Translations under genes and position numbers: made by a program | In this document: in pieces, positions 32,527 through 41,632 of the stretch | Numbering within the stretch: the stretch's first letter is position 1 | How the letters are laid out: the number at the start of each line of letters is the position of its first letter | The notes under the pieces: generated by a model | The model's database searches: none | What the model saw: only the letters and a program-made list of their open reading frames with translations | Told to the model about the DNA's origin: nothing | Assembly: GCA_963977415.1 (NCBI GenBank) | Contig: CAXBOS010000009.1 | Location: forward strand, 1-64,000 | Source: Croceimicrobium sp963977415 | GTDB lineage: Bacteria; Bacteroidota; Bacteroidia; Flavobacteriales; Schleiferiaceae | Length of the DNA: 64,000 bases | Direction of reading: 5' to 3'

Positions 32527-33839
32527 AATTGAAATTTGCGGGTACATCAGGCGTGCAATTTCTATTTTATGCTAGCCTTCTTTACTTTACCGTTTTAATG
32601 CCTTGGCAATTAAAGTGGTTGCCTATAAGTTTAGGCATGATGCTAGCCGGCCTGTTCTGGCTAATTTCAGCCGATTTCAAAGCTAAGCTTACTCGCTTGT
32701 CTGCCAATAAATACGTTGCCCTTTTCTTTAGTCTTTACCTTTTATTAGGCGTGGGCGCGCTCTTATCCTCTCGCCCTATTGAAGCAGCCGAAGAGTTGCT
32801 GCTTAAGGTGCCATTTATTGTTTGGCCTTTACTACTCTCAACCACTATAGGGCTGCGGAAGCAAAGTCTCAATTTGCTATTTAAAGTATTTGTAAGCTCC
32901 AATGTATTAATGCTGGTGGCATCTTTCATATTTGCCATATACCGATATTACAATGGCGCTCATGGGGAAGTGTTTTATTTCGCCGAATTACTAAGTCTGG
33001 TTTTAGTTCCTCCGCATTATATGGGTTTATACTTAAGCTTTTCCTACGTGATAATTTTACATCGTCTCGTTCAAAATCAGGCGGTTTATAAATCCCGTCC
33101 ACTGAATATTTTGGCTTTACTTATCTTATTTGCTGGCATCATTCTTCTTTCCGTGCGCATGCAATATTTAGTTTTTGTAATTATTAACGTGCTTATTCTT
33201 TATGCGTATCTGCGTAAGCGCATGGATCCGTGGAAGGCAAGAGCTAGTTTGTCGGCATTTTCCGTAGCCTTTTTTGGCTTATTACTGCTTTTTCCCGGCA
33301 GTAGAAGTCGCTTAGTTGATACCTACAACGAGCTGCGTTCTTACGAGAGAATGATTGAAAATAAGCAGACCAATCCGCGTAAGTTTCTGTGGCGCTCGGG
33401 TCTAGATGTGATTGCAGAAAACTTCTGGTTTGGAGCAGGTACAGGCGCGGAAGACATCGCTTTAAACCAGAAACTTGAGGAGGTGGATGCAATTTTTTGG
33501 GATGGACATCAAACCTATCAACTCTATGAAATGCGCTACAACTACCACAACTCTTATTTGCAAACTTTTGCAGCTAACGGTGTATTTGCCTTTTTGATTT
33601 TAGTGGCCTTATTCATTTATCCCCTTTTTAAAATCGGACGCCATCCTTATAAGACCGAAGCAGGCTTTTTTCTGCTAATTTGTGCCTTAAGCTTTTTTAC
33701 GGAAAGCATGCTTCAGCGCCAAGCAGGCGTGGTGTTTTTTAGTTTCTTCTATTCGATTTTCTTTATTATGATTGCCATACCCGAGAAGGCTTTGAGTAGC
33801 GTTAAGAAGTCTAAGCTCGGGAACGAGGGCGAAGATTAA
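32523..33839 (+). CDS. O-antigen ligase/polymerase family membrane protein (copy 1)
   Basis: A 438-residue polytopic inner-membrane protein with about ten to twelve helices. The large periplasmic loop carries the marker sequence YHNSYLQTFAANGVFAFL, the HNxYL pattern of the Wzy/WaaL O-antigen ligase family. The Arg-rich RSRLVDTYNELRSYERM segment precedes it. These enzymes join or polymerise undecaprenyl-linked glycans. It is translationally coupled to the protease upstream. It is homologous in layout to the convergent gene at 33811, and the two overlap by 29 bp at their 3' ends. Whether it is the ligase or the polymerase is not decidable from sequence alone. Confidence 0.85.
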   Translation: MKLKFAGTSGVQFLFYASLLYFTVLMPWQLKWLPISLGMMLAGLFWLISADFKAKLTRLSANKYVALFFSLYLLLGVGALLSSRPIEAAEELLLKVPFIVWPLLLSTTIGLRKQSLNLLFKVFVSSNVLMLVASFIFAIYRYYNGAHGEVFYFAELLSLVLVPPHYMGLYLSFSYVIILHRLVQNQAVYKSRPLNILALLILFAGIILLSVRMQYLVFVIINVLILYAYLRKRMDPWKARASLSAFSVAFFGLLLLFPGSRSRLVDTYNELRSYERMIENKQTNPRKFLWRSGLDVIAENFWFGAGTGAEDIALNQKLEEVDAIFWDGHQTYQLYEMRYNYHNSYLQTFAANGVFAFLILVALFIYPLFKIGRHPYKTEAGFFLLICALSFFTESMLQRQAGVVFFSFFYSIFFIMIAIPEKALSSVKKSKLGNEGED

Positions 33840-35064
33840 CGAAAAGTGGAAAGATGAGGTTGAAAAGTACAACCGCCCAAGCTCTTTCTAGCATGCTCTC
33901 TGTGCTTAGGCAAAGCGCGAAAAAAAGTAATGCATATAGAAGGAAGTAATTCCCTTCTTTCGTGGATAGGTAAACAATAGTAAAAAGCATTAGTAGTAGA
34001 GCGCTTAGCCCTACTAAGCCTGTGCTTAGCCAAGTTTCTAAATATTGGTTATGGGCATTGTACTGCCTTTCCAAGCCTTCCCAAAATCCAAGCTTTTCAT
34101 AGCGTCTAAATAGCTCAACTTGCCCGCAGCCAGCTCCATAACCAAATACTGGGGCATCTTTAATGCCGTCCCAAGCGCATCTCCATTCGGCTAAACGATA
34201 GGTGGCACTGTTAAATTCATCGCCACTAATGTCGTAGGAGAAGTCTGGGAAAGCTAAATAGCGTTCGCTTAAACTTTTCGGTGCAAATTGAGATGCGCCC
34301 AAAATGGCGATAAGGCCAATGCCACTAAACAGGGCAAAAGAACGCCAATTACGACTTTTAATCAGGCGAACTAAAATCCAAATTCCCAAACTGAGACCGA
34401 GGGCAATTATGGTCATTCGACCCTGCAGTAGCAGAAGGCCAAGGGTGTAGAGCGCTAGCAGGGGAATTACCAGTTTTTTTGGCCAGTAAGATTCGTTAAC
34501 CAAAAATAAGCTGCCGATAAAAGCAATACCGATATAAAGGGAAATATAGCCAGGGTGCATTACAGCCTCGGAAAAGCTTTCGTAAAGGAAGAAATAAAGC
34601 TTATAAGTTCCTCCTGGAGAAGGGTAACTGAAAGAGCCTGCTTGAAGACTCCGGAAAGTGGCGTAAAAAAGTAGGAAAATTAGGGCGGCGGCGGTGCCGA
34701 GGATAAAAGCTTTTAAGGCTCGCTGTAATTGAGCTTGCTTAAGTCGCTCTTGGTATGCTCGTAAGATAGGAGCAGCAATAAGAAAGCTCATTTTAGTTTC
34801 AATATTGCGCCAAGCACTTTCGCTATTGCAGCTGTAGGCAATTGAGAAAAGGTAGACAAAGAAAAACAACCAAAAGCTAAGAGCGATAGGGTCTTTTAAA
34901 CTTTTACTCCACTCTTTTTTAGTGATAATTAGAAGGCCTATTAAGGCTAAACTCATTAAGCTTAAATTGGTGAGTGCTGTAATGCCAAAAGCCAAACTAC
35001 CTAAAGAAAGTAGTAATAAGCTAAAAAAAACTTGCTCTAGGCGCGCTTTAACTTTGGGGCTCAT
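33811..35064 (-). CDS. O-antigen ligase/polymerase family membrane protein (copy 2)
   Basis: A 417-residue polytopic protein of the same family as its convergent neighbour. The loop motif is YNAHNQYLETWLSTGLVG, and the conserved GYGAGCGQVELF is before it. The last helix region LCLSTESMLERAWAVVLFN parallels SFFTESMLQRQAGVVFF of copy 1, which indicates common descent. It is the last gene of the leftward polysaccharide operon and overlaps the WecA-like gene by 17 bp. One copy may act as polymerase (Wzy) and the other as ligase (WaaL); this is inference. Confidence 0.85.
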   Translation of the reverse strand: MSPKVKARLEQVFFSLLLLSLGSLAFGITALTNLSLMSLALIGLLIITKKEWSKSLKDPIALSFWLFFFVYLFSIAYSCNSESAWRNIETKMSFLIAAPILRAYQERLKQAQLQRALKAFILGTAAALIFLLFYATFRSLQAGSFSYPSPGGTYKLYFFLYESFSEAVMHPGYISLYIGIAFIGSLFLVNESYWPKKLVIPLLALYTLGLLLLQGRMTIIALGLSLGIWILVRLIKSRNWRSFALFSGIGLIAILGASQFAPKSLSERYLAFPDFSYDISGDEFNSATYRLAEWRCAWDGIKDAPVFGYGAGCGQVELFRRYEKLGFWEGLERQYNAHNQYLETWLSTGLVGLSALLLMLFTIVYLSTKEGNYFLLYALLFFALCLSTESMLERAWAVVLFNLIFPLFVNLRPRSRA

Positions 35065-36136
35065 AGATGTTGGCTTTCTTTTGACGTTTCTTAATTACAA
35101 AGGGAATCTGTGAAAGCATAATAGCACTAAAGCTAATGATTAGGAAAAGCAGAGAGGCCCGAATGTAAGGGTTTAAAAACCAAGTGGCTAGGATGATGGC
35201 TAAATTTGCGCTTACCAAAGCCAAGGTAGCTTTAAGGTGATTTAAGCCGATGTCTAAAAGTACGTGGTGTAAATGGTTTCGGTCGGCCTTTAGGGGCGAA
35301 ACACGCTTGATAAAGATGCGAATGAATATTACGCGTAAGGTATCTAAAATAGGCACAATAAGAATGGCATAGGCGAAGAGTACCGCATCTACATGTTCTA
35401 ATATCTGATGATTGCTTAAGGCATTACTCTGTAAAAAATAAATGCTCATTAAGGCGGCAAAAAAGCCCATTGTCATAGAGCCATTGTCACCCATAAATAT
35501 TTTTGCCTTCAGCAGATTATAGGGTAGAAAGGCCATCTGCGAGCCAGCGATACAAAGCGCCAAAGTGATAAATAGTGGTTGATTTAAATAGGTAAATAAT
35601 AGGGCGTAAACAAGACTTACGAGCGTTCCTAACATTGAGCTTAGGCCATTTATTCCATCAATAAAATTGAAGGAGTTTATAATGCCTAGAAAAAACACTG
35701 CACTAATGCTGATGCTCGCCCAATAAGGGAGTTCGTAAATGTTGAAGATGCCGTAAAGTTGCACCAAACGAATATCTCCTTGCAGTATAACAACGCTAAT
35801 GGCTAAAATTTGCCCCAGTAGTTTTTTATAAGGAACTAAAGGGTAAAGATCGTCTTTAACGCCAGTAATAAATAGAATGAAAAGTCCCACCAATACTGAG
35901 TTTAAAGTGCTATTGGCGAGGTGCGCAGTGTAAAATACAAAAGAGAGCAAGAGGCCTCCAAAAATACCAATCCCGCCTAGGGGAGAGATACGTTGACCGT
36001 GCTTTTTACGATCGTCTGGGCGATCGTATAACTTCTTAAGGAGTGAAAGGCGAATGATCGCGGGAATGGAGAAATAGGTGATTAGGAATGCCGTCACAAA
36101 TGCCGCCCCGTAAAGGTATGTTTGGTAATTCTCCAT
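35048..36136 (-). CDS. Undecaprenyl-phosphate sugar-1-phosphate transferase (WecA/TagO-like)
   Basis: A 362-residue polytopic enzyme of the MraY/WecA superfamily that loads the first sugar phosphate (commonly GlcNAc-1-P) on undecaprenyl phosphate. Visible motifs are the cytoplasmic DRPDDRKKHGQRISPLGG, the aspartate motif NSFNFIDGINGLSS, the FMGDNGSMTMGF loop and the HLHH motif in DRNHLHHVLLDIG, which mark the WecA/TagO branch rather than MraY. It initiates glycan synthesis for the surrounding locus. It overlaps copy 2 of the ligase/polymerase by 17 bp and follows a GT2 gene by 38 bp. Confidence 0.92.
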   Translation of the reverse strand: MENYQTYLYGAAFVTAFLITYFSIPAIIRLSLLKKLYDRPDDRKKHGQRISPLGGIGIFGGLLLSFVFYTAHLANSTLNSVLVGLFILFITGVKDDLYPLVPYKKLLGQILAISVVILQGDIRLVQLYGIFNIYELPYWASISISAVFFLGIINSFNFIDGINGLSSMLGTLVSLVYALLFTYLNQPLFITLALCIAGSQMAFLPYNLLKAKIFMGDNGSMTMGFFAALMSIYFLQSNALSNHQILEHVDAVLFAYAILIVPILDTLRVIFIRIFIKRVSPLKADRNHLHHVLLDIGLNHLKATLALVSANLAIILATWFLNPYIRASLLFLIISFSAIMLSQIPFVIKKRQKKANIYEPQS

Positions 36137-36174
36137 GCGCTGGTAAAAGTACTAATTAAAGGGCGAGCATAGGT

Positions 36175-37008
36175 TTAACGAAAAATATTTTGGTCTTGCT
36201 GCAAGCATTGGCGGTTAATCTTCAAACGCTGTTTGTCGAAAAACCAACCGTGTTTCTGGAAGTATTTATAGGCTGATTTTAAGTGCAAGAGCAAGGGCTT
36301 TAGGCTCCGGTAAGAACTTTTTTGATAATGATGAATCACTTCCACTTCCGGCCAATAGAGGTTGATGCCCCTTTGGTAAAGACGTCTCGATAAATCAACA
36401 TCTTCTAAATACAAAAAGAAACGCGGGTCAAATCCGCCCACTTCGCGTAAAATTTGATGCGGGCAAAACATGAAGCAACCACTAAGCACGGGCACTTGCA
36501 TGGGTCGCTTGGCATCGAGCTTTTGCAATTGATATTGGGCTTCCTTGGTTCTGAAAAATTGTTTCAAAAAGCTAGGGATGAAGCGGCGTAGAATCAAATC
36601 GCTAGGGCTGGGAAGTAATTTGCGTAAGCCCTGGTCTTCGCCAGATGGCCAAATTACTTTTGGCATTAGTAGAGATATTTTGGAATGCTTTTCCAAATGC
36701 TGCGCTATTTTCCCTAGTACCTCTACTTTAAACTCTACGTCGGGGTTTAAGATGAGGTAGTTTTTAGCTTTGTCCTCGCCTAAAATCACCTTATTATGAG
36801 CGGCGCCAAAGCCAATATTATCTTGAAGGGGCAGGTATTTTACCCAAGCGGGAGCGTTTTCAAAGGGATAACTTTGTTGCTCTGCGGCATTATCTACAAA
36901 AACCAGCTTTAAGTTCAAGTGCGATCCTTGGCAGCTCTCAATAATAGTATTTATTTCTTTGGCACTATTGTTATAAAGTACTACCGAAATTAGAAGGTCT
37001 AAGTTCAT
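36175..37008 (-). CDS. Glycosyltransferase family 2
   Basis: A 277-residue GT-A fold enzyme, cytosolic, that adds a sugar to a lipid-linked glycan. The nucleotide-binding start is LISVVLYNN, the NIGFGAAHNKV motif is the rhamnosyltransferase-like pattern, the DxD equivalent is NPDVEF, and FFLYLEDVDLSRRL supplies the acceptor-side acidic motif. The pattern is closest to rhamnosyltransferase-type GT2 proteins, but the sugar is not determined. It is separated by 5 bp from the next upstream GT2 gene. Confidence 0.88.
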   Translation of the reverse strand: MNLDLLISVVLYNNSAKEINTIIESCQGSHLNLKLVFVDNAAEQQSYPFENAPAWVKYLPLQDNIGFGAAHNKVILGEDKAKNYLILNPDVEFKVEVLGKIAQHLEKHSKISLLMPKVIWPSGEDQGLRKLLPSPSDLILRRFIPSFLKQFFRTKEAQYQLQKLDAKRPMQVPVLSGCFMFCPHQILREVGGFDPRFFLYLEDVDLSRRLYQRGINLYWPEVEVIHHYQKSSYRSLKPLLLHLKSAYKYFQKHGWFFDKQRLKINRQCLQQDQNIFR

Positions 37009-37013
37009 AGTAA

Positions 37014-37892
37014 TTAGTTTGTGCTATTTTGTTTACGGAGAACTTGAATTTGATTTTTTCGATAATGGTAGAGCTGAAAATATTGCATAGCCAGCTTAAT
37101 GTCGAATTTTAAAAGCGAAATAACAAAGCCCCCCAGAGCCCTTTCGGGGAAGAGCTTTAATTTATGAGATAATTGATGCTTAAAGAAAACATAAAGGTAA
37201 CCATCTGTATAGGTTTGGAAACGCTGTTTTATCTGAGCACTGCTTAAGCTATCGTACTTGCCAAATCGCGAGGGATGTAAATTGTAAATTTCAGGTAGAA
37301 AGCTAAACTTACCGTAATTTAAGGCGCGCAGGAAATAATCTAAATCTTCTGAACTGCCATAGGGGGCTCCGGCCCCGAGCTGCTCATCAAAAAGACCAAT
37401 ATTTTCTACCCAAGCATGCGGAATAATAAGACTAACACTTGCCACTAAAGGAAGTAGCTCTATTCCGCCTGAGGTGTTGCTTTCGGGGTAGGTCTTGTAA
37501 TTTTTTCCATCTTCGAGGTTTTTAATTTTCGATAAATAAGCCTCATCTTCTTGGCAAAGCCGAGCGTAATTTTCAAAATACTCTGCATCAAAGGTGCTAT
37601 CGTCGTCGGGAAAAATAATATGTTTGGCTTGCAGCTTTTCTTGGAAGAGATATTCTAAACCTAAGTTACGTGCTTTCGATAGGCTTAATCTTTCGGAGCT
37701 ATTAATAGTATGGAGCAAAACCGGAGAAAATTGTTCTTTCGGCCACGCTTTCCCTTGTTTGATAAGGATGATGCCGATTTTTACCTGCCCATGCGATGCG
37801 GCCATGCTAGATATTAGCCCGCTTATTAAATCCTCGTTTTGCCCAGTGCTGATGGCGATGATATCAAAAGTATTAGGCATCTTTCCGCACAT
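37014..37892 (-). CDS. Glycosyltransferase family 2
   Basis: A 292-residue GT-A-type enzyme. The opening DIIAISTGQNE, the SLSKARNLGLEYL motif and the metal-binding acidic cluster IIFPDDDSTF identify a GT2 domain. A later GSSEDLDYFLRAL provides the second acidic motif. It overlaps the upstream GT2 gene by 20 bp, or by 8 bp if the internal ATG at 37880 is used. Both starts are plausible. The donor sugar is unknown. Confidence 0.85.
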   Translation of the reverse strand: MCGKMPNTFDIIAISTGQNEDLISGLISSMAASHGQVKIGIILIKQGKAWPKEQFSPVLLHTINSSERLSLSKARNLGLEYLFQEKLQAKHIIFPDDDSTFDAEYFENYARLCQEDEAYLSKIKNLEDGKNYKTYPESNTSGGIELLPLVASVSLIIPHAWVENIGLFDEQLGAGAPYGSSEDLDYFLRALNYGKFSFLPEIYNLHPSRFGKYDSLSSAQIKQRFQTYTDGYLYVFFKHQLSHKLKLFPERALGGFVISLLKFDIKLAMQYFQLYHYRKNQIQVLRKQNSTN

Positions 37893-38850
37893 AGGTTAAG
37901 CCAGCATTAGGACTGGCAATTTGATAAATACGCTTCACTAAAAACTTTGGCAAAAAGCGACTCATTAGCAGGTAAGCTTGTGCGATTTTCAGGCTCGGAT
38001 TAAGCTTTAGGCAGAGTTTCAAGTGCTTTATCGCCTCCTTTCTGCGGAAATTGTGAAACAGAAAAGAACGACCAATATACAAGTGGTACATGCTTTTTTT
38101 GAAATCGGGCGTCGCTTTTTCCTTATTCTTAATTTTATCCATGCGTTGCAAGTCCTCTGCCGACATCGAGCCTTTTTTTACCGCTCGCATGCATATTTCT
38201 TCAAATTCTTTGGGGTTTGCTTTCGCAGATAGCGCAGTAGGAACGATGCGGTAACTTACGACCACTTCATCTAGCTGATGTACTTTTCCATAGCGTGATA
38301 ATTGATAAAGCAACATATAATCTACTACATATTGTTTAACGGGTTCGTAGTAGCCACCTACGGCGTCGAAGGCCTTGCGGCGAAACATAACCGAGCTATG
38401 TGTCCAGGGATTGCGGTCTTCTTGATGCGCGCGAATAGCTTCATCGCTTATAGGTTTACGCTCAGTATAAAGGTAGTTTCCATCTTTGTCAATGATATCT
38501 ACAAATCCGCCAACGAGCGAATAGTCTGGATGTTCCTCTAAGAATTTTACTTGCTTTTTAAAGCGATCGCGACTGCAAAGGTCATCCGCATCAATAATGG
38601 CAATAAATTCACCTTTGCTTTTACTGATGGCGCGATTTTTAGCTTTTGCTACACCAGTGTTTTCTTGACAAAATACTTTGATTTGAGGAGCCTTGAGGGA
38701 CTCTAAATAAGCGGCCGTTCCATCGGTGCTGCCATCGTCTACAATAATAAATTCAAAACCTTGGAAGCTCGAATCTAGCACCGACTGAATGGTTTCCTCA
38801 ATATATGGAAAGCCATTTTTAACCGTGCATATTACGCTAAGCTGCAGCAT
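37873..38850 (-). CDS. Glycosyltransferase family 2
   Basis: A 325-residue enzyme with a canonical GT2 domain: LSVICTVKNGFPYIEETI, then FIIVDDGSTDGTAAYL, GVAKAKNRAI, the DxD motif IIDADD and the segment WTHSSVMFRRKAF. The C-terminal third is helical and basic, likely membrane-associated. It overlaps the flippase gene by 14 bp and the next GT2 by up to 20 bp, so translation is probably coupled. The sugar is not determined. Confidence 0.9.
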   Translation of the reverse strand: MLQLSVICTVKNGFPYIEETIQSVLDSSFQGFEFIIVDDGSTDGTAAYLESLKAPQIKVFCQENTGVAKAKNRAISKSKGEFIAIIDADDLCSRDRFKKQVKFLEEHPDYSLVGGFVDIIDKDGNYLYTERKPISDEAIRAHQEDRNPWTHSSVMFRRKAFDAVGGYYEPVKQYVVDYMLLYQLSRYGKVHQLDEVVVSYRIVPTALSAKANPKEFEEICMRAVKKGSMSAEDLQRMDKIKNKEKATPDFKKSMYHLYIGRSFLFHNFRRKEAIKHLKLCLKLNPSLKIAQAYLLMSRFLPKFLVKRIYQIASPNAGLTYVRKDA

Positions 38851-40087
38851 GAACTTTTAGTTTATGTTTAAAGGCAAAACTAGCTATAATAGTCAGTAAA
38901 ATCTCGGTGGCTAATCTGGCGTAAGCCGCACCATTTAAACCAAAGCCCACAATAAAAAAGTAGTTGAAAAGGATGCTGCTTAAGCCAATAGATATGAGGA
39001 CCCACATATAGGCCTTATCTTCCTTAAGAATAATTAGACCCTGTTGCAGATACATGTGGGCAAAAGCCCCAACGGCTAGCATAGGCGCCATAATGCGTAA
39101 AAGTGGGCTCGCTTGGATATAGGTTTCGGAAAAAAGGATGCGAATAATAAATTCCGCCAATACGATTAAAAAAATGGTGGCTAGCCCTGTGATAAGACTA
39201 AGCCAAGCGAGGCTTTTACGGTGTTCTTTCCGGTAATGCTCAATTCCCTTCGCGTAAGCTTGGGATAAGTGAGGGAAAAGGGCTCCATGCAAGGGTTGGA
39301 AAAGTACGCTCTGCACCACATTTATTAATTTAGAAGCCGCCGCGAAAATCCCCAGTTGTAAGGGGTTTAGCAGGAATAAGCCCATGGGAATGCTTAAGAA
39401 TCCGTAAATGCGGGTAGAAAAGTTGGAGATGAAAAGGTAGAAGGATTCCTTCAATTCAAATTGCACTAATTGCCAGTCCCAAGCTAAGAGCTTTAAATTG
39501 GGAATACTTCGAAAAGCATAGATGATGGTAAACAAGCTGATGGCAATCTGCGATAAGCCGTTTAGTAAGTTTACCCACAGAAAGTCAGACTGGTCGCGGA
39601 TTAATATGAAAATAAGGGCGGTACTTAGTCCTTTTACTAGAATATTAGTGAGAGCGATGACGCCCGCTTTTTGCTGGCCAAAAAACAGGAAATTCGGATA
39701 AATTGCCATCCCGATTACCACTGGGGCGCTGAGCAAGAGTACCAAGCTGTTTTGGCTAAACTTTGGTACCAAGAGGAGTAAAAGACTAAAAGCAGTTAAC
39801 GCTCCTAAGAAGAGGAGTAAGCGCGCTTGCATTACTCCAGAAAAAACTTTCGAGAGATGCGCAGAGTCATGCGGGTTTTGGGCAACTTGACGGGTGGCAC
39901 TATTTAAAAAACCATAGTCTACCACCGCAATAAGGTAGAGCATGAAAACTGCGGCAAACTCCACAATAGCATAGTTCTCTGGACCTAAAACCCGGGTGAT
40001 ATAAGGTATGGTTATAAGGGGGAATATATAGTTAGCTACTTGGGAAAGGGATAAATAGCTAATATTTTGGGTTAGCTTTGCCGACAA
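38837..40087 (-). CDS. Polysaccharide flippase (Wzx-like, MOP superfamily)
   Basis: A 416-residue integral-membrane protein with about twelve helices. It starts MSAKLTQNISYLSLSQVANYI at a TTG codon, and the early ITIPYITRVLGPENYAIVEF block is typical of RfbX/Wzx flippases. They move undecaprenyl-linked repeat units across the inner membrane. It is the first gene of the leftward operon flippase-GT2-GT2-GT2-WecA-ligase, divergent from the methyltransferase. Confidence 0.92.
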   Translation of the reverse strand: MSAKLTQNISYLSLSQVANYIFPLITIPYITRVLGPENYAIVEFAAVFMLYLIAVVDYGFLNSATRQVAQNPHDSAHLSKVFSGVMQARLLLFLGALTAFSLLLLLVPKFSQNSLVLLLSAPVVIGMAIYPNFLFFGQQKAGVIALTNILVKGLSTALIFILIRDQSDFLWVNLLNGLSQIAISLFTIIYAFRSIPNLKLLAWDWQLVQFELKESFYLFISNFSTRIYGFLSIPMGLFLLNPLQLGIFAAASKLINVVQSVLFQPLHGALFPHLSQAYAKGIEHYRKEHRKSLAWLSLITGLATIFLIVLAEFIIRILFSETYIQASPLLRIMAPMLAVGAFAHMYLQQGLIILKEDKAYMWVLISIGLSSILFNYFFIVGFGLNGAAYARLATEILLTIIASFAFKHKLKVHAAA

Positions 40088-40147
40088 GAATATATTTTGA
40101 GGCTAAAGTAGTACTTTGCCTTTTACCTTTCCTTAAAAGAAACAAGC

Positions 40148-40789
40148 TTGAAAAAGACAGCATTTTATTTAGGATTACGCAAATTATGGGTGGCCTATAA
40201 GCTAATTGCCCGCGAAAACTCCTATTTAAATCAAACCGGTTTTATAAAAAGTCATCAACATATTCAGCCTATCGATAAAAACAAGTCGCCCATTCCTTGG
40301 ATGAATTATGCGATGGTGGAGTTTTTAGATGAGCGTTTAAATAAAACTTTAGACCTTTTCGAGTATGGCGCTGGATTCTCTAGCATTTGGTTTGCGGAAA
40401 GACTAAATAAGGTAGTCTCTATCGAATACGATTTGGCTTGGCGAAAGCAGGTGGAGGAGCTTTTGGCACCAGTTTCTAACGCTGAATTAGTATTTCAGGA
40501 AGTGGGCGAAGATTATATTAACGGCGCTTCCAAAACGGGCCGTAAATATCACATGGTTTTAGTTGATGGCCGCGAAAGAGTGGCCTGTGCCAAGGCTAGC
40601 TTTAGTGCCCTTACGGAAGATGGGGTTTTAATACTAGACGACTCAGATCGTGCAGAGTACCAAGAAGTCTTTAGTATTGCAAAAGATCTTGGGTATAAGA
40701 ATTTACGAATATCTGGTTTGAAACCTTTTTCCTTTTTCCGAGAAGAAAGTACCATTTTTTATCGCAGTAGTAATTGCTTAGGATTATAA
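40148..40789 (+). CDS. Class I SAM-dependent methyltransferase-like protein
   Basis: A 213-residue protein, TTG start. The Rossmann-like core contains LFEYGAGFSSIWFA (motif I, SAM loop), VVSIEYDLAW (acidic end of strand two), YHMVLVDGRERV and the segment GVLILDDSDR. These fit the methyltransferase fold seen in FkbM-like or Methyltransf_24 proteins. It is divergent from the flippase and may decorate the same polysaccharide, but that depends on location only. It is convergent with the XRE regulator gene, with only 16 bp between stops. Confidence 0.75.
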   Translation: MKKTAFYLGLRKLWVAYKLIARENSYLNQTGFIKSHQHIQPIDKNKSPIPWMNYAMVEFLDERLNKTLDLFEYGAGFSSIWFAERLNKVVSIEYDLAWRKQVEELLAPVSNAELVFQEVGEDYINGASKTGRKYHMVLVDGRERVACAKASFSALTEDGVLILDDSDRAEYQEVFSIAKDLGYKNLRISGLKPFSFFREESTIFYRSSNCLGL

Positions 40790-40805
40790 GTTAAGGTGAG
40801 TTCGA

Positions 40806-41183
40806 CTATTTCGAATACACTACCTTGAAAGCCTGGTCATTGTCTTTAGGATTAATAATCTTTAGAAGTTTGTGAATGGTAGACCAAAGCTGCTCTTCAT
40901 TTTTCTTCAATTCAATCATGGCTTCTTTATAATACTGCATATTGGCTTTAATAACCGCAACCTCTTCATGGTTGATGGTCTGATCTAAAAGATCGCAATG
41001 GCTAATTTTAAAATAATGGCAGATTTCTATAAAACGCTCGAGGCTTAAAGGTGAAGTGCCCGACTCCATTTTACGATAATTACTAGGGCCCATATTTAAA
41101 TGGGCGGCAATTTCTGCTTGGCTTATACCACGTTCTATCCTGATGCGACGGATGTTAGCGAGAATTTCTTGCGAGTGCTTCAT
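40806..41183 (-). CDS. XRE-family transcriptional regulator
   Basis: A 125-residue DNA-binding protein. The N-terminal 65 residues form a Cro/C1-type HTH: IRIERGISQAEIAAHLNMG, the recognition segment SNYRKMESG, and SLERFIEICHYFKI. A charged helix makes up the rest (about residues 75-115). It is a single gene with about 420 bp of upstream non-coding DNA shared with the LysM operon. Its target is unknown; the adjacent envelope operon and polysaccharide locus are candidates only by location. Confidence 0.85.
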   Translation of the reverse strand: MKHSQEILANIRRIRIERGISQAEIAAHLNMGPSNYRKMESGTSPLSLERFIEICHYFKISHCDLLDQTINHEEVAVIKANMQYYKEAMIELKKNEEQLWSTIHKLLKIINPKDNDQAFKVVYSK

Positions 41184-41299
41184 AGTTTAGGAGTGCTATT
41201 ATTCCGCAAAGATGGTAAGAATAGTGCGTATGTAAATACTTATCAATCTATACTTTAGCCTTCTAAGCTTGTTAATTCCTCTAAACGCCATTTTGGCTA

Positions 41300-41513
41300 T
41301 TTATCGGAACGTAAAGCTTTATACCTCTGTGTGGTAATAGTAGAGATATAAAAGGACAAGATTTTGACTGCCGCTATGTAGCCCTCATGTCTTATGGGGC
41401 GCTATGGATAGGGTCCCTAAGATGCCAGCTTTGCTTAAGCTAGCATTTCCCTAATCTAGACAAGAATAACACGGATCATTATTAGAGATAATAGTGACCG
41501 TGTTGTTTTTTTT
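41300..41513 (+). ncRNA. Candidate structured non-coding RNA or leader attenuator
   Basis: The minus-strand XRE gene starts at 41183 and the next plus-strand gene at 41633. Between them a strong plus-strand terminator (41468-41513) occurs with no plus-strand protein gene before it, so a plus-strand RNA probably ends there. Upstream the RNA could fold: 41379-41404 forms a near-complementary stem (AGCCCTCAT against ATGGGGCGCT), and 41407-41458 forms GATAGGG/CCCTAATC enclosing ATGC-AGCTT/AAGCT-GCAT. The 5' end is a guess, with a weak promoter-like pattern ending at 41329. It may be a free small RNA (a 6S-like RNA is one option) or an attenuated leader of the LysM operon. Confidence 0.4.
41468..41513 (+). 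terminator. Strong orphan intrinsic terminator
   Basis: A 15-pair stem (AACACGG...TCATTATT against its complement with one wobble and one bulge) with a short loop is followed by GTTTTTTTT. There is no corresponding T-tract on the minus strand, so it acts on plus-strand transcripts. Confidence 0.85.
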
Positions 41514-41632
41514 CCCCTCTTAGAATCGCCAATCAAATCATTCGAGTTGTTCACAAAAAAATGAGGAAAACTTGGATGTTCCTATTCTAGCGCGGAATAA
41601 ATTTGGCGCTTCCAAACCTTATATTTGGGCTT

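Noticed and set aside
41619..41632. TATATTTG before the LysM gene as the sole promoter
   Set aside because: The box is present, but no matching -33 element is seen at the right distance, so it is not listed as a separate promoter; the orphan terminator upstream leaves a leader-attenuation model equally open.
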